Shown here piece after piece: positions 16,744 through 24,216 of a stretch of 32,224 nt of DNA (its first letter is position 1; each line of letters starts with the position of its first letter). Made by a program: the position numbers and the translations under genes. This DNA comes from Candidatus Krumholzibacteriota bacterium (GTDB lineage: Bacteria > Krumholzibacteriota > Krumholzibacteriia > LZORAL124-64-63), in assembly GCA_024275485.1 (NCBI GenBank), contig JAJRZA010000058.1:1-32224 (forward strand). Reading direction: 5' to 3'. Under the pieces are notes generated by a model, which saw nothing but the letters and a program-made list of their open reading frames with translations, ran no database searches and was not told where the DNA came from.

Positions 16744-18720
16744 TTACCGTCGTTTCACTTCCAACACATCCACTGGGCACACCGTCACGCAGATCCCGCA
16801 AAATACACACGAGGTGGTGCTGTTGGATAGTGCTTGTTCGCGCTGGGCGAAAGCCCGCACGTCGATGCCCATCTGGCAGTACTTGGTGCACTCGCCGCAG
16901 GAAATACATTCGTCGTTGGGAACGATGGCCAGTTTGCCACCGGTCCAGCGGGACCAAAGCTCCAGCCACTTGGCCAGCGGACAGGCAAACCGGCACCAGA
17001 AACGACTGCCGGCAAAAGGATACAAAGTGATGGCTACAATGGAAGCAAGGCTGATATCCACAATAATTTTGTAGGTGTTTTTGACTTGCCCAGGATCCAG
17101 AAAACTACGGTAACCGCTGATCAGAAAAACACTCACCAAAACCGTAGCCACCAGGATCACCGTCTGCAGGCTTTCCCAACGCCGGACACCACCCCCCCTG
17201 GGCGACTTGTGCCGCCACTGATCGCCCACCGTATCAGCCAAACCACCGCAGGGACAAATCCAGGAACAGAATCGTTTGCCGTGATAGATGCCGGAAAGAG
17301 GCATCACCAACATGAACGTAACGATGGCTGCGATGGCCCAGGGTAAAGCGGTGCCGCTGAACAGTTCACCGGCCGGCTGCCACAGACCGTAATACCCCAG
17401 GGGGAAAGGCAGACTCACGGTCCAGGTGCGCCACCATTCTGAATATCCCGCGTAAAAAAGTGCCCAGGGCAGCAGGAAATAGATCAGCCATTGGCTGGCA
17501 ATGAGGGTGGCAAACCGTCTGGTCTGCATGGAATCACCCTTGTATTTGTTCATGGCCTTCGCGCCAAAACCGGTTACCAGGACCGTGTAGGCAACGCCGT
17601 ACAGCATATCGGGGCGGGCACCGATATCGTTGAGATGATGGTATAAGGTTCCAAAGGGCCAGAGCCCGAATTTGGTACCGTAAATGGTATAGATCAGGGA
17701 AAAAACCCAGAGCAGTTTCGGCAGCAGGCGCCAATCCCACTGACCATCGAAAACCACGCCCATGCGTTTGAGAAAAGCCGTCGGCGGGTCGGAACCTATG
17801 AGCACAAAACTGGCATTGGCTGGTATGGAGATTTTTTCGCCCTCGCTTTCAACATCCACCGAATCGGCATGAAAAGCTACGGGTCGGGCGTTCAGCATCA
17901 CCTTCAGACCATGTTGTTCTTCTGCCTCACCCAACAACCGGCGATTGGCCTGGGAGACCCTCGGAAATGCATCATCCCGGTGTACGATGGTCACCCGATT
18001 GGTGGGCGCCAAACTTGTGGCCGCTTCAGCAGCCGAGTTTCCACCGCCAACCACAACCAAATCCATTTCCCTGTATTTCCCGGGATTCAACAGGGCGTTG
18101 AAGACGCACCCATCATCTTCGCCGGGTACGTCCAGACGGCGGGGATTGCCCATGCGGCCGGTGGCAATGATAACCCGACGTCCCCTGAATATCCTTCCAT
18201 CATCAGCTTCAACGTTGAAAACGCCATCCTGCAGTTTCACCTCGGTGACACTGACATCCCGAGTAATTGGAACCCTCTCAGCCAGGGGCTGCCATTGGTC
18301 CAGCAACTCCTCCTTGGTGGCGTCTTGCAGATCCAATTCACCCAATGTTCGCAAGGTAACGGGTTCGGCGTACACATGCTTGGCCGCTGGAAAATTCTGG
18401 ATGGTATTGAGGGGACGCCCCTGCTCCAGCAGAGTGAATCCAATACCCCGTTTCTGGGCTTCCAGGGCTGCGCTCAGGCCGGCCGGCCCGGCACCGATGA
18501 TGACCAGATCAACCAGATCCTTGTCCTGCTCCGTGGCAGGAGGCATCAACCGGGCAATGGACCGCACCACCTGGACGCCCTCGTTGATACAGGTTTTCAG
18601 AAGAGGCGAGCCATTGGCCGCCCCGACGATGTGCAACCCCTTGATATTACTTTGCAGATGCTTGTCCAGGGTTGGGAAACTTTCCACACCATTGGCATAC
18701 TGGGGATCCAGGGCGGCCAT
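16744..18720 (-). CDS. Flavoprotein-polyferredoxin membrane fusion
   Basis: A 658-residue fusion. Residues 70-315 are a two-dinucleotide-fold flavoprotein (GxGxxG at 76-81; second GGGNSAAEAA at 225-234) like thioredoxin-reductase/YpdA enzymes but without the CxxC disulphide. About six helices (335-570) follow, with NapH/CcoG-like C485-x3-C489-P and C576-x3-C580-P. Two 4Fe-4S motifs end the protein (605-615 and 638-648). It should pass electrons from NAD(P)H through FAD and FeS centres at the membrane. Oddly, residues 15-55 (NIKGLHIVGAANGSPLLKT) resemble the FAD-contact segment normally found at the C terminus of such flavoproteins. AGAGGTAG precedes the ATG; the TIGR04282 gene stops three bases upstream. 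Possible role: reductant for the rSAM enzyme or for arsenic. Confidence 0.85.
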   Translation of the reverse strand: MAALDPQYANGVESFPTLDKHLQSNIKGLHIVGAANGSPLLKTCINEGVQVVRSIARLMPPATEQDKDLVDLVIIGAGPAGLSAALEAQKRGIGFTLLEQGRPLNTIQNFPAAKHVYAEPVTLRTLGELDLQDATKEELLDQWQPLAERVPITRDVSVTEVKLQDGVFNVEADDGRIFRGRRVIIATGRMGNPRRLDVPGEDDGCVFNALLNPGKYREMDLVVVGGGNSAAEAATSLAPTNRVTIVHRDDAFPRVSQANRRLLGEAEEQHGLKVMLNARPVAFHADSVDVESEGEKISIPANASFVLIGSDPPTAFLKRMGVVFDGQWDWRLLPKLLWVFSLIYTIYGTKFGLWPFGTLYHHLNDIGARPDMLYGVAYTVLVTGFGAKAMNKYKGDSMQTRRFATLIASQWLIYFLLPWALFYAGYSEWWRTWTVSLPFPLGYYGLWQPAGELFSGTALPWAIAAIVTFMLVMPLSGIYHGKRFCSWICPCGGLADTVGDQWRHKSPRGGGVRRWESLQTVILVATVLVSVFLISGYRSFLDPGQVKNTYKIIVDISLASIVAITLYPFAGSRFWCRFACPLAKWLELWSRWTGGKLAIVPNDECISCGECTKYCQMGIDVRAFAQREQALSNSTTSCVFCGICVTVCPVDVLEVKRR

Positions 18721-18723
18721 GAT

Positions 18724-19338
18724 CTACCTCTTGTTCCTGCTTGGCATCAGATGCCCGGGAAGCCGTTCCAGGTCTTTCGGGCGATCAACATCATTTAGGG
18801 TTTCGAGTTCATTCCAGGAAATATTTGCTTCCAGCAGCCGATCACGAGTCAGGGCCAGAACTCGATCGGTACCCCAGGGAATTTCACGAAAGACTTCGCC
18901 CTGCGGTTGCTGCATTCCAATGAGATAATACCCGCCATCGGCAGCGGGACCCAGCACAACTTCCTTACTCTCCAGAACATCGAAGGCTTGGCCGATGGTA
19001 TCAGCAGACAAATCAGGACAATCTGTCCCCATCAGCACCGCCGGGGACGATACCTTTTCCAAGGACGCCAACATGCGAGCCCCCAGATCGCCGGCAGCCT
19101 GTGGGCGGTAATCAAGATTGCCTCCCAACCAACCACGCATGTCCGACTCCCCACCTGTGTGATGAATCTCCAAAGCAACATCCTGTCCCTTGATAGCGGC
19201 AGCGGCAGTAACCAAGGCATGCTCCACAAGCAACCGATGCAATTCGGCGGCACCCTTAGGACCGAGGCTTGGCTCCAACCTGGTTTTGGTCCGCCCGGGT
19301 TCCGGAAAACGCGTAAAGAGAATCAAGGTGCCCGACAT
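18724..19338 (-). CDS. TIGR04282-family (rSAM/arsenosugar-associated) glycosyltransferase
   Basis: A 204-residue soluble protein of the DUF2064/TIGR04282 family, a GT-A-like nucleotide-sugar transferase fold related to CofC/MobA enzymes. Recognisable motifs are LFTRFPEPGRTKTRL (7-21, phosphate-binding loop), MGTDCPDLSADTI (about 103-115) and LGPAADGGYYLIGM (about 128-141). In many genomes this family neighbours the rSAM/Cys-rich ArsS protein and is named for arsenosugar biosynthesis, as here. It may activate or transfer the sugar. AAGGAATGG lies upstream of the ATG. It is 24 bases after the GT2 gene and three bases before the flavoprotein gene. Confidence 0.9.
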   Translation of the reverse strand: MSGTLILFTRFPEPGRTKTRLEPSLGPKGAAELHRLLVEHALVTAAAAIKGQDVALEIHHTGGESDMRGWLGGNLDYRPQAAGDLGARMLASLEKVSSPAVLMGTDCPDLSADTIGQAFDVLESKEVVLGPAADGGYYLIGMQQPQGEVFREIPWGTDRVLALTRDRLLEANISWNELETLNDVDRPKDLERLPGHLMPSRNKR

Positions 19339-19362
19339 GCCGAATCCATTCCTTGCAAAAAT

Positions 19363-20082
19363 CTACCCCATCTTTTTCCTGGAAAACAACTCCTTGGCCT
19401 TAGCCTCGAACACATAACCAAGAATGCGTTTTCCTGCCCGCCACGAGCCGAGAATCGTGCCGCTGACCTTGCTTTGGCCGGCCAGCCTGTTCCGATACGT
19501 AACAGGAACTTCCAGCACGGAAAGCCCCGTCTGAGCCGCCTTGACTTGCATTTCAATGGTCCAGCCGTAGTCCGGATCCTGCATGCCCAGTTGGTCGAAG
19601 GTTGAGCGACGCAGAGTCCGGAAGGGCCCCAGATCGGTGTACCGCACACCCCACAGCCATCGCACCAGGGTGCAGGTCAATTGGTTGCCGAATTTTTGGA
19701 GAAATGTCAGCGATCCTGGCTCCGCCTTTTCACCAACCCGGCTGCCAATTACAACATCGGTATCACCGCTGAACAAAGCCTCAAGGAGGAGGGGAATTTC
19801 TGTGGGATCGTCACCACCATCGGCATCCAGGAAAACCAGGATTTCCACCTCGGGCACCGCAGTGATAGCCTTTAGACAGGCACTCCCATACCCCCGACGG
19901 TCTTCCCTGACTACCAGGGCGCCGGCTTGGATTGCGACCTTGGCGGTGCCATCGCGTGAACCATTGTCGCCGACGACGACCCAATCCACCAGGTCCCGAT
20001 CCACCTGCCGGATCACTCCTGCAATGGTATCTTCCTCATCCAGTGCTGGAATGATGACCGCAACCGTGTGTCCGCGAAACAC
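19363..20082 (-). CDS. GT2 polyprenyl-phosphate glycosyltransferase-like protein
   Basis: A 239-residue family 2 glycosyltransferase resembling dolichol/undecaprenyl-phosphate glucosyl- or mannosyltransferases. Motifs are VIIPALDEEDT (9-19), DNGSRDGT (39-46), a DAD metal site (86-88), GSRVGEKAEPGSLT and GWTIEMQVKAA. There is no clear transmembrane helix, so it probably works at the membrane surface and makes a lipid-linked sugar. The GTG at 20082 is chosen because GGCGGAG lies six bases upstream and the arsS stop is 15 bases before. It does not have the N-terminal pattern of TIGR04283, the GT2 usual at such loci. Inference: it supplies polyprenyl-phosphate sugar to one of the GT-C enzymes here. 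Confidence 0.87.
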   Translation of the reverse strand: MFRGHTVAVIIPALDEEDTIAGVIRQVDRDLVDWVVVGDNGSRDGTAKVAIQAGALVVREDRRGYGSACLKAITAVPEVEILVFLDADGGDDPTEIPLLLEALFSGDTDVVIGSRVGEKAEPGSLTFLQKFGNQLTCTLVRWLWGVRYTDLGPFRTLRRSTFDQLGMQDPDYGWTIEMQVKAAQTGLSVLEVPVTYRNRLAGQSKVSGTILGSWRAGKRILGYVFEAKAKELFSRKKMG

Positions 20083-20097
20083 GTTATCTCCGCCCTT

Positions 20098-21219
20098 TTA
20101 TTCCGACAGGGCGCCACCACAGGAGCTGCCTGCCCCGGCGGTACAACCGTAACAATGACGGGTGGTTACAATGCGCCGGTCGGCGAAATTTTTGGGATCA
20201 AATTCCCGGATGTTGGCAGTGCCCTGGCTGCCAAGGGCCAGCATCTGATTGAAATCACAGTCGTATACGCCGCCTTCCCAACCAATGGAAACGGTGTTGC
20301 GACACATGAGCCCGTCGATGGTGCCCGGATTGAAGGCCGACAACAGGGTTTCTGCGTAGTCCTGCAAGTTGTCCGAATCCTGGAGCCACTCCAGGTAACG
20401 GGCAATGGGCATGTTGTTCAAGGTGATCAGGGAGTCGAACCGGACGTTGTGCAAACGCTCCAACTCATGCCGCCACTCGCGTTCCATGGAGCACTGGTCG
20501 CCCGCCAAGAAAGATCCGGTGGGATTGGAAACCAGGGTCAATTTCTTGTGGGCATCGCCCTGACCGTAACCCGTCTCATTCAGACGCCGCAAAGCGCTGA
20601 TTGATTTTTCAAAGGTCCCGGCACCGCGCTGGGCATCGGTGTTTCGCATGCGGTAGTGCGGCAATGAGCATACAATTTCCACACCCCGCTCTGCCAGCCA
20701 CCAGGGCAAGTGGGTGTACCCGGATGCCAGCAAGATGGTCAAATTGCAGCGGTCCAGAATGTGTTTTCCCCGGGCCACCAATTCGTCCACCAGGTAGGCG
20801 AAATGGGGATTCATCTCCGGTGAACCACCAGTCAAATCAACCGTGTGGGCGCCAGTTTTGTCCAGGGCGAGCAGGCAGGCATCGATGGTCTCGCGGTCCA
20901 TAACTTCCTTTCGCCTGTCCGGACCGGCGTCCACGTGGCAATGGCGGCAGCTCATGTTGCAAAGCTTGCCCAGATTCATCTGAAAAATCTCCAGGTCGAC
21001 GGGACGCAATTCCCGGCAACCGTGTTGGGCAAGGGTGGCTGCGAATTGCGAACGACTGCCATCCGGCTCCAACAGGGGGATTTCGTTCAAGACCTGCAGT
21101 TGCATGGCCGGGTTTGCCAGGGGCACCCCACGCCGCACCAGACTGAGTATTTTTTTGGGTCCTTCAACCAGGTTTAAGCCATCGTTGTTGGGAAAAATTT
21201 CCGCGCGCAATACAGGCAC
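20098..21219 (-). CDS. arsS: Arsenosugar biosynthesis radical SAM protein ArsS
   Basis: A 373-residue radical SAM enzyme with a C-terminal Cys-rich domain (TIGR04167). The 4Fe-4S site is C87-N-M-S-C91-R-H-C94 and the GGSPEMNP segment (131-138) is the SAM-binding GGE-like motif. The Cys-rich end has YDCDFNQML (319-327) and CYGCTAGAGSSCGG (356-369), the family hallmark; some relatives carry selenocysteine here, but this one uses Cys throughout. Characterised ArsS adds a 5'-deoxyadenosyl group to dimethylarsenite, giving the precursor of arsenosugars. The start is GTG at 21219, with AAAGG upstream; an ATG at 21230 is in another frame. It follows the AhpD-like gene after a 30-base repeat. Confidence 0.93.
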   Translation of the reverse strand: MPVLRAEIFPNNDGLNLVEGPKKILSLVRRGVPLANPAMQLQVLNEIPLLEPDGSRSQFAATLAQHGCRELRPVDLEIFQMNLGKLCNMSCRHCHVDAGPDRRKEVMDRETIDACLLALDKTGAHTVDLTGGSPEMNPHFAYLVDELVARGKHILDRCNLTILLASGYTHLPWWLAERGVEIVCSLPHYRMRNTDAQRGAGTFEKSISALRRLNETGYGQGDAHKKLTLVSNPTGSFLAGDQCSMEREWRHELERLHNVRFDSLITLNNMPIARYLEWLQDSDNLQDYAETLLSAFNPGTIDGLMCRNTVSIGWEGGVYDCDFNQMLALGSQGTANIREFDPKNFADRRIVTTRHCYGCTAGAGSSCGGALSE

Positions 21220-21240
21220 CGACCTTTCATGAAATTAATT

Positions 21241-21270
21241 CTGCAGGTGATTGCAGGTGATTGCAGGAGA
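21241..21270 (-). repeat. Three tandem 10-base repeats between the AhpD-like gene and arsS
   Basis: On the plus strand the units read CTGCAGGTGA, TTGCAGGTGA and TTGCAGGAGA: three contiguous decamers differing at two positions. They fill the gap directly after the AhpD-like stop codon and end 21 bases before the arsS start. Spaced one helical turn apart, they could be a protein-binding or mRNA element, or simply slippage. Confidence 0.8.
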
Positions 21271-21603
21271 TCACATTCCGGTTTTTTTGACATGCTCCAG
21301 CATTTGCAATCCGTGCACCAGGGACGCTCCCCCGCGAATGGCACAAGCCACATGCACTGCTTCAGTCATCTGATCAAGATCCGCCCCGTGTTGTTGCGCA
21401 CCCGAGGTGTAGGCATCAATGCAATAGGGACACTGCACGGTGTGGGCCACCGCCAGGGCAATCAACGATTTTTCCCGTTTGGAAAGGGCGCCATCCTGAA
21501 AAACAGAGTCGTAGTATTCAAAAAACTTGTCGGCCATGGGCTGATTGCCTTCGGCGATGTCGGCAAACTTTTTGAGGTGTTTGGAATCGTAGTAGCTGGA
21601 CAC
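21271..21603 (-). CDS. Arsenosugar-associated AhpD/carboxymuconolactone decarboxylase-like protein
   Basis: A 110-residue helical protein of the carboxymuconolactone decarboxylase/AhpD family, matching the arsenosugar-biosynthesis-associated peroxidase-like group (TIGR04169). The redox motif is complete: E44, H54, C58-P-Y-C61 and H72, the AhpD-like charge relay and CxxC pair. It may be a thiol peroxidase or a reductant acting on arsenic intermediates; activity at such loci is unproven. It is the first gene of the minus-strand cluster and lies 51 bases before arsS. The GTG at 21603 has only a weak ribosome site, but a TATAAT -10 box 28 bases upstream supports it. Confidence 0.88.
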   Translation of the reverse strand: MSSYYDSKHLKKFADIAEGNQPMADKFFEYYDSVFQDGALSKREKSLIALAVAHTVQCPYCIDAYTSGAQQHGADLDQMTEAVHVACAIRGGASLVHGLQMLEHVKKTGM

Positions 21604-21630
21604 GGCAACTCGTTTGATTGGGGTACTGAA

Positions 21631-21636
21631 ATTATA
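21631..21636 (-). promoter_or_regulatory. Candidate -10 box of the arsenosugar cluster
   Basis: Read on the minus strand this is a perfect TATAAT. Transcription would start near 21624, about 20 bases before the GTG of the AhpD-like gene. No good -35 lies 16-18 bases upstream (GGCAAT at 17), so an activator or chance is possible. Confidence 0.35.
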
Positions 21637-21735
21637 TTTCCATTAAAGGAACGATTGCCTAACAAGTCAATAGGTTGATGGGCACAAAAACACCATCAGC
21701 ATTTCCGAATTCTGTTTGCCGCTTTTCTAGTCGGA

Positions 21736-21849
21736 ATGATGATGCTGACCATACTGGCCGCCGTCTACGTGGGGCAAACCATCAACCTGGCTTTTGATGC
21801 CGACCTATCCTTTTGTTTAGTCAGGATGGTACAGGTCGAAATCTTATGA
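21736..21849 (+). other. Possible small membrane ORF or gene remnant in the 300-base gap
   Basis: The gap 21604-21903 has no clear gene. It holds a 37-codon frame beginning ATGATGATG that encodes a hydrophobic segment (MMMLTILAAVYVG) and ends at TGA 21847. The frame stays open upstream with more hydrophobic codons (FRILFAAFLVG) but no start, and no ribosome site is seen. It could be a decayed membrane-protein fragment. Confidence 0.2.
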
Positions 21850-21903
21850 TCTAATAATTTTCCGTTTTACAAACAATGAAGAAATTCAACCGTCCTCACT
21901 ACC

Positions 21904-22899
21904 CTACCGGGGTGGGACCTGCTGGCTAAAATCAACCACCCACCGCAACAAGGCTATAAGCACCAGAATACCGCCTTCGATGCGCGAAATCTTCCACCCG
22001 GTCTTGATGAAATACAAAACCAGAAAAACCATAACGCATAGTGCATACAACGACATGCGCGCCTCGTGCTGAATTTCAAGGGGTTGCAGGATACCCGCCA
22101 CTCCAAGCACCCCCAGCAAATTGAAAATATCGCTGCCGATCAAATTCCCCGCGCTGATCTCGTATCGACCCTTCAATACTCCGGCAAGACTGGTGGCGAA
22201 CTCAGGGGCCGAGGTGCCGGCCGCCACAATGGTCACGGCAATAACCCAGTCGCTGATGCCCATGCTGCGAGCCAGGGCTGTGGCCGATTCGACCATGATG
22301 AAAGCCCCGACAACAATGCCTAACATGCCGACAACCAGGAAAATAACATCGTGAACGAGGGTTTTGTTCACTGCAGCGTCGCCACCGGCGCCGGATTCAG
22401 AGGCAATGGTTTGGGAATCGTATCGATTGCGGAAAAGATAAGCCAGGTAAACCACCAACAGAATAACAAGCAGAATTCCATCGTGACGATCGAGGCGCAG
22501 ATCCACCCCCACCAGGGCAAGAATAAGCAGTGTCGACCCACCCAAAACGGCACCATCGCGTTGCAGCATCTTGCGCGTGGTTGGTATGGCCCGCACCAGG
22601 GCGCAACCTCCCAAAATAAATCCCAGGTTGAAAATATTCGACCCCACGATGTTACCCACCGAGATGTCGCCCTTGCCTTCAAATGCCGAATACAGGGTCA
22701 CGGCAAATTCCGGTGCCGAAGTGCCGAAGGCCACCACCGTCAAGCCGATGATCAGCTCGGAAACGCCAAATCGCTTGGCGATGCGGGCAGCCCCCTCCAC
22801 CATGCCACTGGCCCCAAATCCCACAACCAAAATGGAGACCACCACAACTACGGCGTTAATTGCGGGAGAATAGTTTTCAAATGTCAACAGTTCCGGCAA
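21904..22899 (-). CDS. Calcium/sodium antiporter (CaCA family, YrbG-like)
   Basis: A polytopic inner-membrane exchanger of about 331 residues with some ten helices. Both internal alpha repeats are present: GLTVVAFGTSAPEF with GNIVGSNIFN in the first half, and AVTIVAAGTSAPEF with GNLIGSDIFN in the second. These supply the cation-binding glutamates and the asparagine/aspartate pair. It should exchange Ca2+ (or another cation) for Na+ or H+. I chose TTG at 22899 because AGGTCAGGA lies just upstream and the first helix starts soon after; a TTG 39 bases further upstream has no ribosome site. A charged loop (SESGAGGDA) joins the two halves. It is divergent from the exonuclease gene. Confidence 0.9.
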   Translation of the reverse strand: MPELLTFENYSPAINAVVVVVSILVVGFGASGMVEGAARIAKRFGVSELIIGLTVVAFGTSAPEFAVTLYSAFEGKGDISVGNIVGSNIFNLGFILGGCALVRAIPTTRKMLQRDGAVLGGSTLLILALVGVDLRLDRHDGILLVILLVVYLAYLFRNRYDSQTIASESGAGGDAAVNKTLVHDVIFLVVGMLGIVVGAFIMVESATALARSMGISDWVIAVTIVAAGTSAPEFATSLAGVLKGRYEISAGNLIGSDIFNLLGVLGVAGILQPLEIQHEARMSLYALCVMVFLVLYFIKTGWKISRIEGGILVLIALLRWVVDFSQQVPPR

Positions 22900-23029
22900 G
22901 ATTATCCTGACCTGGGCCGTTGGGCACCGATGTATCAATGTGACAAATCACCGCTTGGGGTGTTAGATTACACTGACTAGGAAAAATTGCACTACCCAAT
23001 TGGCTCCTGACGCCAACGACTGGAAGACC

Positions 23030-23614
23030 ATGCGCTACACAACCGACATCGTGGTGATCGATCTCGAGGCAACCTGTCCCACCGAAGATCAGGGGAACAA
23101 CTCCGTGGAGCGCAGCAGCATCATCGAGATTGGTGCAGTCAGGCTGGACCGTCGCAGCCTCGAGGTGGTCGATACCTTCAACGAATTGGTGCGCCCGGAG
23201 CAGTTTCCCATCGTGCCGTTCATCAGCGAGATAACCAACATCACACCGGAAATGGTGGCCGAAAAAGATACCTTCAAGCAGGTCGGAGGCCGGTTCCTGG
23301 AGTGGTACGGACCGCGCAACAAGGCCATTATCGCCGCCTTTGGCGCCTACTATGACATACCCCTGCTGCGCAAGGAATGCCGCCAGTACAATCTGGATTA
23401 TCGCAGCCATATCGCCGGCGGTGCTTTTGACCTGCGCGCCGTGGCCACCATTTGGCTGGCCACCAACGGGCATCGCACCAGTGGCATGAATCTCTCTTCC
23501 ATCCTGAAAAAAATGGAACTCGGCGACCGCTTCACCGCCCACCGCGCCATGCAGGACGCCCGGGCCGCCGCCGCCGTCCTGCAGGTCTTTCACTTGGGAC
23601 GGGCTTTGGACTAG
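23030..23614 (+). CDS. DEDD-family 3'-5' exonuclease (ERI-1/KapD-like)
   Basis: A 194-residue exonuclease of the RNase T/DnaQ superfamily. The four acidic metal ligands and the general base are visible: D11 and E13 in VVIDLEATC, D109 in FGAYYDIPLL, and H171-x4-D176 in HRAMQDARAA, giving the DEDDh class. The early EIGAV strand and the ITNITPEMV segment are typical of the ERI-1-like branch, which trims RNA ends. It has no extra domain. The ATG at 23030 is preferred because GGAAG lies four bases upstream; a TTG at 23000 would add ten residues. It is convergent with the small membrane protein at 23624, nine bases away. Confidence 0.88.
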   Translation: MRYTTDIVVIDLEATCPTEDQGNNSVERSSIIEIGAVRLDRRSLEVVDTFNELVRPEQFPIVPFISEITNITPEMVAEKDTFKQVGGRFLEWYGPRNKAIIAAFGAYYDIPLLRKECRQYNLDYRSHIAGGAFDLRAVATIWLATNGHRTSGMNLSSILKKMELGDRFTAHRAMQDARAAAAVLQVFHLGRALD

Positions 23615-23623
23615 CGATTTTAC

Positions 23624-24034
23624 CTAACCCTCTGCCAACCCGGCCAAAAGTGCGATTCCGCCAAAGAGGAACATCAAAACAAAAACCAAAATGTACATGC
23701 CGATGGTGATTAAAACCACGATTTTCAGAAGTCGGAAACAGCGTCCGAATTCATGAAAAGCCGTAGCCATATCCTCCTGGCGCCCGGTCAGACGGTACTC
23801 TTTCAGAATTTTTACTGCCTCCAGGAAGCGATTCGAGGCGATGACGATGGGAATCCCCATAATCGCACCGGCCAGGGACAGGCAGGTGATGACACCATAT
23901 ATCATGGCAGTCACTCCGACAAATTTCATGTCACCAAGAGTTCTGGCAAATCCCATCCCCATGCCGTGATTGCCGCTGGGTCCGCTCATATCATACTGAC
24001 CTTGAAATTGACTATCGCCATTCATTTCACTCAA
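23624..24034 (-). CDS. Small membrane protein (DUF5362-like)
   Basis: A 136-residue protein of unknown function. A polar, Gly/Met-rich N terminus (1-30) precedes two hydrophobic hairpins: about 38-68 (VGVTAMIYGVITCLSLAGA and on) and 103-133 (LLKIVVLITIGMYI and on). They are separated by an amphipathic cytoplasmic stretch containing SNRFLEAVKILKEYRLTG. The pattern recalls DUF5362 membrane proteins, but that name is tentative. The TTG start at 24034 has a textbook AGGAGG six bases upstream, better than the ATG nine bases later. It stands alone. Confidence 0.65.
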   Translation of the reverse strand: MSEMNGDSQFQGQYDMSGPSGNHGMGMGFARTLGDMKFVGVTAMIYGVITCLSLAGAIMGIPIVIASNRFLEAVKILKEYRLTGRQEDMATAFHEFGRCFRLLKIVVLITIGMYILVFVLMFLFGGIALLAGLAEG

Positions 24035-24216
24035 AACAATCCTCCTGGTTGATTTTTAAAACACATTTACCCGCACCATCGTGCTCAAGTCTGATTTCCG
24101 GCATTATTCTCTCTTGAAACCACTCCATTTATCTACCATTTTTTGATCGTCATTCGCGTTTGTCCGGAGTCAGGAAGTTTTTCCGCCCTTCGGTTCATGT
24201 TTGAGAGGAGCTGCCC

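Noticed and set aside
21230-21273. Selenocysteine read-through of the TGA ending the AhpD-like gene.
   Set aside because: The CxxC and His residues are already complete, the length is normal for the family, and only about a dozen codons follow the TGA with no evident SECIS-like hairpin.
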